Shown: piece after piece, positions 24,017 through 32,397 of the stretch
Numbering within the stretch: position 1 is the stretch's first letter
Layout: every line of letters begins with the position of its first letter
NCBI GenBank assembly: GCA_005877775.1
Contig: VBOJ01000053.1
Span: forward strand, 1 to 47,132
Reading direction: 5' to 3'
From: Nitrospirota bacterium
GTDB taxonomy: Bacteria > Nitrospirota > Nitrospiria > Nitrospirales > Nitrospiraceae
Length of the DNA: 47,132 nt
Program-made: the position numbers and the translations under genes
Notes under the pieces: generated by a model
What the model saw: the letters and a program-made list of their open reading frames with translations, nothing else
What the model was told of the DNA's origin: nothing
Database searches by the model: none

Positions 24017-25734
24017 CGGGTTACCTTGCTTGCCGCTTTCCCGTGCGTGGTTTCCTGCTTCCTGTGGCTCCTGCGGCGACGAATACTTCCAGGCTCGCGA
24101 GGCACTCGTGCCAAGGCTCTGATAGTGGAAATCGGTTGCGGGCCAAGGCGGACCGCCACAACCGCACGTTGGTGCATTTGGAGGGATTGAAAGTCTCCCA
24201 CCGCCTGGGCCTGAGCGAGGGTGCCAAAGGTGTAAGCTGCGCCGGGAACTTTCATGTCAGGGGTCATGCGCTCGATCAGTTGAAGGAACAAGCCTGTGTT
24301 TGGCCCACCTTTGTGGAGCTGCCCGGTTGAGTGGAGGTACCGCGGCCCATACCCAGCGGTGGTGGGGAGGTGGTGCTTCGTCAGGATGGCCCTGCGGAGC
24401 GTCTGGATCGCTGCATCGGCCTGATGGGATGGCTTCATATAGGCCAGGATAGCGAGATACTGGCCTGGCGCTGCCTTTCTGAGCAGGTCGGCGAATGCAC
24501 CGTCCTTTGAGGCACCGTGCTCATGAGGTAAGCGCCCCTGCGCGCGAACTTCCTCAAGGATCCGATTCGTGTTCTCCTTACTCTCCTGTACATTGGGCTG
24601 ATCGAAGGGATTGATGCCGAGAAAATACCCTGCCACGGCAGTCGCAAATTCCCAGAGGAAAAACTCAGCGCCCAGATCGTAGCGGTCGCGAAGCCTCAAC
24701 CCAATGACCGGCTGCCCAGCCCGCTCAAGCGCCTTGACATGCCGATCTGCTCTGGCGTTTACGTCGCCGTCCAACCGGAGATAGACGAAGAGGCGGTCCT
24801 TCCCATAGATAGCCGGCGCGCTCATCGGTTCCCCTGCGATGGGGATCAGCCCCCTGTATTCCTTGCCGGTGCTTTCGGCCAGTAATTGCTCCACCCATAT
24901 TCCGAAGCTTGCGACCCTCGGTGAAGTAATCACAGTGACCTTGTCCCGGCCAGCGCGGCCAAGGATCCCCAATTTTGCCCCAAGGCAGGCTCCTGGGTTG
25001 TTCTCCAGCAATACGGTGGAGCGACAGGCCTCTGCCATTTCGATTCCTCGAGCAAGCAGCGTCTTCAGATCGAGACCGAGGAGGGCCGCCGGCACCAATC
25101 CGAAGTAGGACAACACGGAATAGCGCCCCCCGATATCTGGTGGATTGAGAAAGGTGCTCCTGAAGCGACGCTCGTGCGCCAGGGAGGCAAGCCCTGTGTT
25201 GGGATCGGTGATGGCAATGAATTGGGCTCCACCTGTATTCCCTCGCACACGGGCCACAAAGTTCCAAAAATGAGAGAACAGCGACAGGACTTCAATCGTC
25301 CCGCCAGATTTGCTGGCCAGGATGAACAAGGTGCGGGCCGGGTGGATGGACTGGGTCACCTCGCGCACGGCCCCCGGCACGGTGGAATCCAGGACCCATA
25401 GGCGGGGAGACCCCTGTGCAGATCCGAAGGTGCAACGCAGGACCTCCGGGCCAAGGCTACTCCCGCCCATGCCGAGCAGAACCACGTGGCGGAACCCGGC
25501 AGTTCGCACCGATTGCGCAAATGCACGAAGTGGTCCTGCTTGCTCGCGCATCTGCTCCGCCACTCCGAGCCAGCCGAGCCGATTCGCAATTTCAGTCGGC
25601 TCCGGCTTCCACAGGGTATGGTCCTTGGCCCACAGTCGAGCGACGACACGCGTGTTCGCCATCTCCTTCATGGCCGACTCCACCATGGGCTGCAAGCTTC
25701 CCAAATTTGCGCTGATCCTCGTCGCCGGCATCAT
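24013..25734 (-). CDS. pgi: Glucose-6-phosphate isomerase, of the type found in transaldolase-PGI fusions
   Basis: 573 aa. Interconverts glucose 6-phosphate and fructose 6-phosphate. Sugar-phosphate binding segments: [48 protein letters not shown]. The C-terminal YLHSTGQLHKGGPNTGLFLQ is, from memory, typical of the PGI half of bifunctional transaldolase/PGI (TalPgi) proteins rather than of E. coli Pgi. No transaldolase domain is present: the protein starts with a short segment before the PGI fold. The last about 25 residues are very Arg/Lys-rich. First gene of the pgi-pgl-glk-rpiA block. Confidence 0.93.
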   Translation of the reverse strand: MMPATRISANLGSLQPMVESAMKEMANTRVVARLWAKDHTLWKPEPTEIANRLGWLGVAEQMREQAGPLRAFAQSVRTAGFRHVVLLGMGGSSLGPEVLRCTFGSAQGSPRLWVLDSTVPGAVREVTQSIHPARTLFILASKSGGTIEVLSLFSHFWNFVARVRGNTGGAQFIAITDPNTGLASLAHERRFRSTFLNPPDIGGRYSVLSYFGLVPAALLGLDLKTLLARGIEMAEACRSTVLLENNPGACLGAKLGILGRAGRDKVTVITSPRVASFGIWVEQLLAESTGKEYRGLIPIAGEPMSAPAIYGKDRLFVYLRLDGDVNARADRHVKALERAGQPVIGLRLRDRYDLGAEFFLWEFATAVAGYFLGINPFDQPNVQESKENTNRILEEVRAQGRLPHEHGASKDGAFADLLRKAAPGQYLAILAYMKPSHQADAAIQTLRRAILTKHHLPTTAGYGPRYLHSTGQLHKGGPNTGLFLQLIERMTPDMKVPGAAYTFGTLAQAQAVGDFQSLQMHQRAVVAVRLGPQPISTIRALARVPREPGSIRRRRSHRKQETTHGKAASKVTR

Positions 25735-25824
25735 TCACCCTGCGCATCAGATTGAGCGCGTATCTTAGGTCGCCGGCCAGCAAAAGGCAAACAGCTCTCG
25801 AGGCTGGCTGCGTGTTCTCACTTC

Positions 25825-26463
25825 CTAAGGCATCGTTCGTCGAATCAGAAGCGGCATGCCGTCGGTGACAGACCAGGCAAGCGATTGGGCGGCCTCAACG
25901 GAAAGAGTGAGACGAAGGCATGGGCTGGTGGCCTTTTCGTCGATTGCGGCAGCGGAGCGAATCCAGGATGCCACGCCTAACCAAGAGTGCCTCATGAGGC
26001 TCTTGACCCAGAGCCATGGCCGCTCCTGAAACGGTGGTGCGACCGTGACGGCGAGCGTGGGATCAAAGAGAAGTTCGTAGGCTGCGGGCATGTCCTTGAG
26101 TTCGATGGGGTCTTGAGTCGGATCGTCGGGAGGGGCCGCTTTCGGACGGACCACCTGCGGCCTGGCACGCAGACGAAACACTCCGGCCATCGCTCGTTCC
26201 TCGACAGTCTGCCAGGCCGTGATCGGAAGGCGGTGCAGATCGATCCCTCGCCCCTTAATGGCAATGAGACGATCAGGCAAGTCCAGCAACAGGTAAATCT
26301 GTGGGCGGGCAGCCAGTTTAATTTCTTCTTCCAGGATCCGGTTTGCCTCCCGCAAGACGTCCGGGTCGCCGGCCTGGTCGCCGCGTTGAGAAGTCGGTGC
26401 TGAGGGTGATGGAGGGAGAGCCCACAGGAGGCCCCCCAGGACTATGGCCCAGATGACTCTCAT
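25825..26463 (-). CDS. Secreted protein related to L,D-transpeptidases but without the catalytic motif
   Basis: 212 aa with an N-terminal signal peptide (VIWAIVLGGLLWALPPSPSAP). Residues about 53-80 (QIYLLLDLPDRLIAIKGRGI then DLHRLPITAW) resemble the opening strands of a YkuD domain. No H-G...S/T-x-G-C motif follows, so catalysis by that mechanism is not expected. It lies 33 bp downstream of a true L,D-transpeptidase and just upstream of pgi. It may be an accessory or inactive paralogue in peptidoglycan modification. The family assignment is tentative. Confidence 0.55.
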   Translation of the reverse strand: MRVIWAIVLGGLLWALPPSPSAPTSQRGDQAGDPDVLREANRILEEEIKLAARPQIYLLLDLPDRLIAIKGRGIDLHRLPITAWQTVEERAMAGVFRLRARPQVVRPKAAPPDDPTQDPIELKDMPAAYELLFDPTLAVTVAPPFQERPWLWVKSLMRHSWLGVASWIRSAAAIDEKATSPCLRLTLSVEAAQSLAWSVTDGMPLLIRRTMP

Positions 26464-26496
26464 CTCGTCTGTGTCGTCAGGGAAACGGTGCAGGAA

Positions 26497-27138
26497 TCAG
26501 AAAATCATGACTGGGGTACCGATCTTTGACAATTGGTACACCTTCTGGAGGTCGTCGTCTTGCAAGCGGATGCAACCGTGGGTCACATTCTTGCCCAGAA
26601 GCCTGGCGTACAACGTCCCGTGAATGAAATAGCCCTTGCCGAAGCCCAGCGCGTAGTCTCCGAGCACGTCTGACTCGAAGCGCTGTTCCGGATCTGTGGG
26701 CACTGCCAGTCCCTCTTCGAGAAAGGCCCAGTCAGGTTTAACCCAGACGGGATTTGTGAGCTTCGCCTGAATCGAGAACTCACCTCGAGGCGTGTCGAAA
26801 ATCCACTTGGTCCCCGGACGGTCTGGATCGTTGAGGATCGTTCCACTGCCGGTCGAAGCAAGGGCCGTCAACAAGACGGCCTGATGACGGTTGACGTAGA
26901 GCCGATTGTGCGCCGTGTCCACGACGATATAGTGACCGGCTGGGGCCTGCTGGGCCAGTTGGTGTCGCAGGGAGACATGACGCGCCAGTAGTCGCGAGAG
27001 CTCAGACGCAGCTGACCTTTTGTGCGGTTCCAGGTTGGCCGCGTTACCCTCTGCCTCAGAGGGCCCTCTGAGGTGAGAAGCGAGAAGGAAGAGGACACCG
27101 ATAAGCACGAAGACAGAGAGAGGCGGAAGGACCTTCAC
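26497..27138 (-). CDS. L,D-transpeptidase (YkuD domain), membrane-anchored
   Basis: 213 aa. N-terminal hydrophobic anchor or signal (VFVLIGVLFLLAS), then a YkuD catalytic domain. YIVVDTAHNRLYVNRHQAVL is the opening. His173 is in the FIHGTLYARLLGKN stretch, and the nucleophile Cys189 is in THGCIRL. This class makes 3-3 peptidoglycan cross-links or attaches proteins to peptidoglycan in the periplasm. It lies 6 bp after another YkuD gene and forms a three-gene group. Confidence 0.92.
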   Translation of the reverse strand: MKVLPPLSVFVLIGVLFLLASHLRGPSEAEGNAANLEPHKRSAASELSRLLARHVSLRHQLAQQAPAGHYIVVDTAHNRLYVNRHQAVLLTALASTGSGTILNDPDRPGTKWIFDTPRGEFSIQAKLTNPVWVKPDWAFLEEGLAVPTDPEQRFESDVLGDYALGFGKGYFIHGTLYARLLGKNVTHGCIRLQDDDLQKVYQLSKIGTPVMIF

Positions 27139-27144
27139 AGATAC

Positions 27145-28302
27145 CTAACCTTCTTCGGACTGTTCCAGGTCCGCCAATGCGAGTGCCACGGGATTCGATA
27201 CTTTGAGGGCGCCAACAATGGTCACGGGAGTACCGACCTCGACCTGTTCGAATAGCTTATCCATCCGGCGATTGTCAAGCATGAGGCATCCCAGCGTTTG
27301 GCTCATGGGCAGGTCGTCCTCTCCGTGAATTTCGATCTGCCCTCCGATAAAGGCTTTAGCCGGGATGGCTCCTGCTCTGCGGGCCTTCTGAAAGCGCCTT
27401 CGGTCTTCGGCATTGGGGTAATCCAATAGCAAGGCCCGATAAAACTGGGTCTGGCCTCGGTCACGCTTCTTCACGACACGGTACTGGCCTTCGGGAGTTG
27501 CCCCATCTCCCTGGTAGCGCTTTTCCAAAATGCCGTTGTAGCCGAGCCGGACCGGATGGGAGACAACAGGGCGGCCATTCCGGTAAATGGTCAGGCGGCG
27601 GTCGGCTTTGTTCACTAGGATCACAGTGGTTCGATTGGTCCGCGACCAGGCGATGGTGCGGCGCGCCATCTGGCGCCAAGCTCCAACCAGACGTTCGTCA
27701 GCGTACCGCCCGAGTTCCGTGGTCAGCAAGGCCGTTTGAGCTGCTATGAGCGTGGAAGCCTGCTCGGTCGCCTGCAGGGAGCGGGCAAACAATCCCTGCT
27801 CCAGGAAGGATCGTGCTTGTTTGACCAGCAGCTCGGTCTCGATCGGTCTCTGCCCAAGCACCACACGACTTTCCATCTGATCAACACGGCTATTGAAGAC
27901 GCGCAGTCGTCGTTCCAGCAAGGTCAGCCGCGCTTCAGCATCGCGATGGTCCTCTTCCTTCCTTTGCGTCGCGACAGCCATGGCCTTTTCACCTTCTTCG
28001 TGAACCTTCTGGAGATCTGCCACGAGTGGATTCGGTTCCCAGGGCCACCGGATCACATCTTCTTCGGCGAGCATCCGTCCCCTGAGGGCTGCCCAGTCTT
28101 GAACGAATCGTGCGTATTCTGTCGGGGCGAACTCCACTCCCCGGATCGCCACGAGATCGCGGTCGAGGCTCTCCACTGCTTCGAGAAGTTCAGGAGGCGC
28201 TGTTTGCACGCAAGCGGCCAGGCTGGCGATCAGCAGGATCACCATCGCACTGCGAGACAGGAAGCCTCTGGTTGGGGCGGGCATCGAGACCCTAATTTTC
28301 AA
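27145..28302 (-). CDS. Lipoprotein L,D-transpeptidase (YkuD domain) with coiled-coil N-terminal part
   Basis: 385 aa. Signal peptide ending in the lipobox SLAAC (Cys at about residue 31). The next about 180 residues are helical and Glu/Arg-rich (coiled-coil-like), perhaps a spacer across the periplasm. The C-terminal YkuD domain begins at TTVILVNKADRRLTIYRNG, with His326 in EIHGEDDLP and Cys339 in QTLGCLML. The Arg that normally follows two residues after Cys is Met here. It is likely co-transcribed with the lipoprotein gene just upstream (28306) and the L,D-transpeptidase just downstream. Confidence 0.9.
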   Translation of the reverse strand: MKIRVSMPAPTRGFLSRSAMVILLIASLAACVQTAPPELLEAVESLDRDLVAIRGVEFAPTEYARFVQDWAALRGRMLAEEDVIRWPWEPNPLVADLQKVHEEGEKAMAVATQRKEEDHRDAEARLTLLERRLRVFNSRVDQMESRVVLGQRPIETELLVKQARSFLEQGLFARSLQATEQASTLIAAQTALLTTELGRYADERLVGAWRQMARRTIAWSRTNRTTVILVNKADRRLTIYRNGRPVVSHPVRLGYNGILEKRYQGDGATPEGQYRVVKKRDRGQTQFYRALLLDYPNAEDRRRFQKARRAGAIPAKAFIGGQIEIHGEDDLPMSQTLGCLMLDNRRMDKLFEQVEVGTPVTIVGALKVSNPVALALADLEQSEEG

Positions 28303-28305
28303 CGG

Positions 28306-28929
28306 TTATTTCCTACCTTGCTTGCCCTTCTGGGCCTTGGCAGCGCCAACTTTGGTCATGGCGCGCTGGATTTCTGCTTGGACGGCCTGGCTTTTCTCCC
28401 GGATGGTCTGGGCTTTGGTTTGTGCCGCCTGGTAGTCACCCGCGTCCAAAGCGGTTTGGACCTCGGAGAGGGACGCGGTTAATCCTTGTGCGTCGGCCTT
28501 GATCGCCTGGAGCGCGGCACGATCTTTCCCGACCGGCGCCTTTTTGATCAGCTCCTGCGTGGTCTTCAATGCCTCCTGCGCTGCTCGCTGAGATTGGATC
28601 GCCGCTATCTTGGCTTCTTCCTTCTTTTTCGCAGCTTCGGTGTTCACTCGCGCGGCATCAGTTTCTATGGCGGCAAGCAACTGCTCGGCCTTTCCGTAAT
28701 CACGCAACAGAGCCAATTTGGCATCCTGTTCTGCAATCTCATTCTTCGCCGCCGTCAGCATACCTTCCAGTTTAGCAAAATCCTCTGCTGTGTAGGTGGG
28801 GGCGCCGGCAGCTCGTGCCTCTGTGGCCGCCTTTTCAGCAGCCGCGAGCTTGTCAGTTGGAGGCTTCGCACAACCCATGGTCAGGGCCAGGGCCGACACC
28901 ACCATACAACAGATGAATCCCTGCTTCAT
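28306..28929 (-). CDS. Helical lipoprotein (DUF4398-like)
   Basis: 207 aa from the ATG at 28929 (GGAG upstream with 7 nt spacing). The longer frame to 28995 only adds Arg-rich residues ahead of the signal. The signal peptide ends in the lipobox TMGC. The mature part is almost entirely helical, rich in Ala/Lys/Glu, with repeats of the type EKAATEARAAGA, and likely coiled coil. Similar short helical lipoproteins often accompany envelope proteins. It is 3 bp upstream of the YkuD lipoprotein gene, so the two may act together. Confidence 0.8.
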   Translation of the reverse strand: MKQGFICCMVVSALALTMGCAKPPTDKLAAAEKAATEARAAGAPTYTAEDFAKLEGMLTAAKNEIAEQDAKLALLRDYGKAEQLLAAIETDAARVNTEAAKKKEEAKIAAIQSQRAAQEALKTTQELIKKAPVGKDRAALQAIKADAQGLTASLSEVQTALDAGDYQAAQTKAQTIREKSQAVQAEIQRAMTKVGAAKAQKGKQGRK

Positions 28930-29088
28930 CCCGTTTCTCCTTACTGGTCGAGCTTCAGCCTTGCGACAATGTGCAGGATCACGGCGGGAAGACATGGTGA
29001 CAGTAAAAACAACGTACGAAAGACTGGCAACCCCTTCAGTCGGGTAGAGGCCAACCGAAGGGGGCCAGTCTGTTCGAGAAGGCCTGGG

Positions 29089-29319
29089 CTAGTCCTTCTT
29101 CTTGCCTTTCTTTTTTGCTTTCTTCTCCGCCTTCTTCTCCATGCCCTTATGCTCGCCCATGTCCTTTTTCTCCTCAGGTGCCGCTGCAGGGGCTGCAGCC
29201 GGAGCAGCGGGGGCAGCCGGGGCTGACTCCGCTGCCTTCTCTTCGGCCTGGACGAATGTCACCGTGCCGAAGGTCATCGCTATGACCAATGCCATCAGTG
29301 CTACGAAGGGTTTTCTCAT
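29089..29319 (-). CDS. Small exported Ala/Lys-rich protein, 76 aa
   Basis: The start at 29319 is fixed by AGGAGGTGAAAACAGG upstream; the longer frame is unsupported. Signal peptide MRKPFVALMALVIAMTFGTV...QA, then a low-complexity mature part: an Ala/Pro tract, then EEKKDMGEHKGMEKK and a Lys-rich tail ending KKKGKKKD. Probably periplasmic and highly basic. No family is recognised. Such proteins may bind nucleic acid, acidic polymers or metals, but this is speculation. Confidence 0.75.
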   Translation of the reverse strand: MRKPFVALMALVIAMTFGTVTFVQAEEKAAESAPAAPAAPAAAPAAAPEEKKDMGEHKGMEKKAEKKAKKKGKKKD

Positions 29320-29654
29320 CCTGTTTTCACCTCCTTCCGGTATGGCTCCAACTGAATTAGGCACAGGTATTTCCTCACAACAGATGTGGTTGAGCAAGCG
29401 TAGTGCCAGGCAGCGAGGTTCCAGGAAGGTCTTATGTCTCAGCAAGTTTACGACTTTCGAGAGATAGTATTCTCCAACGTCATGTGGCAGATTGTCTCAG
29501 GATACACAAAACCGCCTCACACTGAGATGACCAGACCGTTCGCGACAGGGCCAGCGAACAGAACTGTTGGGACACCTTTCGGATCAATCCTGAATGAATG
29601 GGTCTGAGCCACCGCCAGGCCTAGCGCAGAGTCCAAAAACCTACCGTCGTGCGA

Positions 29655-29683
29655 TTGACACATTGAGGGACCGCTCATATAAT
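29655..29683 (+). promoter_or_regulatory. Perfect consensus sigma-70 promoter of rpmH
   Basis: TTGACA (29655-29660), exactly 17 nt, TATAAT (29678-29683). The start point would be near 29690, about 35 nt ahead of the rpmH ATG. Both hexamers match the consensus fully. The rest of the 29320-29725 gap shows nothing else I can name. Confidence 0.92.
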
Positions 29684-29725
29684 GCTGCCCTTTGTGGCCT
29701 GGATAGAGGATGAAGGAGTGTCGCG

Positions 29726-29863
29726 ATGTCAACTACCTTTCGAGAACCGTCGAATTTGAAAAGAAAAAGAGATCACGGGTTCAGGAAACGTATGAGCACG
29801 AAGGGCGGCCGGAAGGTTTTGGCCCGCCGGCGAGCCAAGGGGCGGGTGCGGCTAACTGTGTGA
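29726..29863 (+). CDS. rpmH: Ribosomal protein bL34
   Basis: 45 aa, short and highly basic. Reads [20 protein letters not shown] and continues with the family core [19 protein letters not shown]. Normal length for L34. First gene of the rpmH-rnpA-yidD-yidC-mnmE-mnmG cluster and preceded by a perfect promoter. The stop codon TGA overlaps a possible GTG start for rnpA (29860). dnaA, often divergent from rpmH, is not next to it here. Confidence 0.97.
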   Translation: MSTTFREPSNLKRKRDHGFRKRMSTKGGRKVLARRRAKGRVRLTV

Positions 29864-29931
29864 GCGACCTGGCCGGTACTCTCCGAGATCACCTGTCGCT
29901 GTGGGTGCGGCTCTCCGGCAGACTTCTAACG

Positions 29932-30324
29932 ATGACCAGACCGTCGGGTGATCGTCTTCTCTTCCTCCGGAAAAGCACCGATATTGAGCGCGTCAAGAGG
30001 CATGGGCGCCGGTTTCAAACCCCACTGTTTAACATGCTCTCCTGTCCTTCAGGATCACTACAGAAGACCCGGATCGGGATCGTGGTGGGCAAGCGTTTTG
30101 GAGGAGCAGTGAACAGGAATCGAGCCAAGCGTGTGTTCAGGGAATTGGTACGAGAAGTCCGGAAGCAGTTGGTCGTGGGGCGCGAACTGCTCGTGTTCCC
30201 AAGACGGGCGGCTCTGCTCGTCCGACACCGGTTGCTTCAGGACGCCTGGAAGGCGGCTCTGCGGCATGAAGGGTTGATGGTTGCTGAGTTGGGCCAGCGA
30301 TGCGACAACTCTGCCTCAGTTTGA
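29932..30324 (+). CDS. rnpA: Ribonuclease P protein component
   Basis: About 130 aa from the ATG at 29932; a GTG at 29860 overlapping the rpmH stop would give 154 aa. The start is therefore uncertain, as neither has a good ribosome binding site. The frame stays open back through rpmH, but that part is out of frame with real L34. Family RNA-binding motif [20 protein letters not shown]. Binds RNase P RNA in 5' processing of tRNA precursors. Its end overlaps yidD by 25 bp. Confidence 0.93.
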   Translation: MTRPSGDRLLFLRKSTDIERVKRHGRRFQTPLFNMLSCPSGSLQKTRIGIVVGKRFGGAVNRNRAKRVFRELVREVRKQLVVGRELLVFPRRAALLVRHRLLQDAWKAALRHEGLMVAELGQRCDNSASV

Positions 30325-30509
30325 TTCGGCTGTATCAGCGATGGGTTTCGCCCCTGCTTGCGCCAGCCTGTCGGTTTGAGCCTACCTGTTCCCATTATGC
30401 ATATGAGGCGATCCAGCGATACGGGGTTCTCCGGGGACTGGGGTGGGCCAGCCGGCGGCTTCTGAAATGCCACCCTTTCCACCCCGGTGGGTTCGATCCC
30501 GTTCAATAA
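30300..30509 (+). CDS. yidD: Membrane protein insertion efficiency factor YidD
   Basis: 69 aa, typical length. Conserved [32 protein letters not shown] and [11 protein letters not shown]. An amphipathic N-terminal helix associates with the inner membrane and assists YidC-dependent insertion. It starts inside the end of rnpA (25-bp overlap), an arrangement seen in many bacteria. Confidence 0.97.
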   Translation: MRQLCLSLIRLYQRWVSPLLAPACRFEPTCSHYAYEAIQRYGVLRGLGWASRRLLKCHPFHPGGFDPVQ

Positions 30510-30538
30510 CAGCGATGTAAGGACACCAGCCGTCAGCT

Positions 30539-30567
30539 CGAAACCGTCCCGATGCTTGCGGGTTTCG
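30539..30567 (+). terminator. Hairpin between yidD and yidC
   Basis: CGAAACC (30539-30545) and GGTTTCG (30561-30567) form a perfect 7-bp stem with a 15-nt loop. There is no T-run, so it may attenuate or stabilise the transcript rather than terminate it. Confidence 0.35.
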
Positions 30568-30612
30568 TCCTGACCACTGCTCGTTGACCGTTAGATGGGA
30601 GTCCGGCGTTAG

Positions 30613-32397
30613 ATGGAAAAAAGGGTCGTTCTCTTTCTGATTCTCGCGCTTGCGATTATAGTCGGCTATGACTATTTGCTGAAGCGGATGGGGAATGTCC
30701 CGTCGTCGCCTCAGCGGGAGCAGCCGCCCCCTCTCGAGGCTCCCACAGTCCCCGCAAAAGTTCCTGAGTCCCTTGGTGTGCCTCGTTCCGAGATATCCCC
30801 AGCCACCCTGGGGTCTGCACGCCTCAATGCGAAAGAGAAGGCCGCGCGATCTCCTGTTGATGAACAGACCTATGAGGTCGTGACGGACTTGTTTCGAGCG
30901 GTTTTCACCAACCGTGGAGCGGTCATCAAGGGATGGGAACTCAAACGGTACTCGACCAAGGGCCCTAATGGGCTACAGCCAGTTCAGCTCGTGTATGCCG
31001 GGGGGAAGTTTAGGGGGCCGCTGTCGCTTCAGGTCACGGACTCCGCCATCAGCAAACAGTTATCAGAAGGCCTCTATCAGGTCGAGCAGGATTTTTCTAC
31101 ACTAGATGAGGCGCACCCTGACGGCCATCTCACCTTCACCTATCTGGATCCTCGGGCGGGCCTGCGTATAGAGAAACAACTCACCTTCCACCAGCACAGT
31201 TACCTCGTCGATGTCTCGGTCAAGGCTGAAGGGCTGAGGGGCACCATGGACATCGGCCTGGGCACGAACTTCGGGATCGTGGAATGGGGAGAGGGGTTTA
31301 TCGGACTCATCGGACCAGCTTTGATGGTGGATGACAAGATCGAGAAAGACACCCCTGATGGAGAAGTGGAACGTACGGGCTCAATCCGGTGGGTGGCTCT
31401 CCAGGACAAATATTTCTTGAGCGTCTTGATTCCCGCTGAGGCGACCGCCGCGCTTGTCAAGAAAGAGGGTGACAAGCTCGTGGCCGCTGCGGTTCGGATC
31501 GTCCAGCGCAACGGTTCGTCGCCCCTCAAACTGCAATTGTATGCCGGTCCTAAAGAGTTCGACACGCTCAAATCGTTGAACATCGGCCTGGAAGATACTA
31601 TTGATTTCGGCTGGTTCATCTATGGGAGCTGGAGCTTCGTCAAATTCGTCGCCAAGCCGATCTTTTACATCCTCCGTTTCATTTACGACTATACCGGAAA
31701 TTACGGCGTCACGATTATCCTTCTAACAGTCGGTATCAAGCTGCTGTTCGTTCCCCTCCAGTACAAGAGCTATAAGTCCATGAAGGACATGCAGGGCATC
31801 CAGCCCAAAGTCGTCGCCATGCAAGCCAAGTACAAAGACGACCGGGAACGGCTGAACCGGGAGCTCATCAAAGTCTACCGCGACCACAAGGTGAATCCTG
31901 TGGGAGGGTGCCTCCCGATGCTGCTTCAAATGCCGGTGTTCGTCGCGCTATTCAACATCTTGTACATGACCATTGACCTTCGCCAGGCTCCATTTGTCTT
32001 GTGGATCACCGACCTTTCCGTCCAAGATCCCTATTACGTGCTTCCCGTGATCATGGGGGTTTCCATGGTCGTCCAGCAGAAGATCATGCCTACCACGATG
32101 GATCCGACCCAAGCCAAGGTCATGCTGCTCATGCCGGCCTTTCTCACCATCTTGTTTCTGACTTTCCCGGCCGGGCTGGTGCTCTATTGGCTTACAAACA
32201 ACGTGCTCACCATCCTGCAACAGTTCGTGACGGATCGGTATATCTTCAAGAAGCCTACATTCACCTCCGGTTCGGAAGACCATCCGGTAGCCGCGCCTGT
32301 GGATGGAGAGAAACAGACGGGAAAGAAGAAGAAGGACAAGATTATCCAGAGGGCTGAGGCGAACAGCCAGGTTGAAACGCCGGCGGATAAGTCATGA
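30613..32397 (+). CDS. yidC: Membrane protein insertase YidC
   Basis: 594 aa, the long Gram-negative type. Membrane helix at the N-terminus (LFLILALAIIVGYDYLL), Pro-rich linker, a periplasmic beta-sandwich domain (about residues 80-330), then the conserved five-helix Oxa1/YidC core. The core begins near YGVTIILLTVGIKLLFVPLQ, contains VNPVGGCLPMLLQMPVFVAL, and ends before a Lys-rich tail (KKKKDK). The conserved Arg and the hydrophilic groove lie in the core. Inserts membrane proteins alone or with SecYEG, including subunits of F0 ATP synthase. The stop overlaps the mnmE start (ATGA). Confidence 0.97.
   Translation: MEKRVVLFLILALAIIVGYDYLLKRMGNVPSSPQREQPPPLEAPTVPAKVPESLGVPRSEISPATLGSARLNAKEKAARSPVDEQTYEVVTDLFRAVFTNRGAVIKGWELKRYSTKGPNGLQPVQLVYAGGKFRGPLSLQVTDSAISKQLSEGLYQVEQDFSTLDEAHPDGHLTFTYLDPRAGLRIEKQLTFHQHSYLVDVSVKAEGLRGTMDIGLGTNFGIVEWGEGFIGLIGPALMVDDKIEKDTPDGEVERTGSIRWVALQDKYFLSVLIPAEATAALVKKEGDKLVAAAVRIVQRNGSSPLKLQLYAGPKEFDTLKSLNIGLEDTIDFGWFIYGSWSFVKFVAKPIFYILRFIYDYTGNYGVTIILLTVGIKLLFVPLQYKSYKSMKDMQGIQPKVVAMQAKYKDDRERLNRELIKVYRDHKVNPVGGCLPMLLQMPVFVALFNILYMTIDLRQAPFVLWITDLSVQDPYYVLPVIMGVSMVVQQKIMPTTMDPTQAKVMLLMPAFLTILFLTFPAGLVLYWLTNNVLTILQQFVTDRYIFKKPTFTSGSEDHPVAAPVDGEKQTGKKKKDKIIQRAEANSQVETPADKS

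Noticed and set aside
29517-29732. 71-aa minus-strand frame upstream of rpmH
   Set aside because: It covers the perfect rpmH promoter and start codon, has no ribosome binding site and no similarity.
29710-29931. Extended N-terminus of rnpA
   Set aside because: The frame runs through rpmH in another register; the extra residues do not resemble RnpA. The true start is at 29932 or perhaps 29860.
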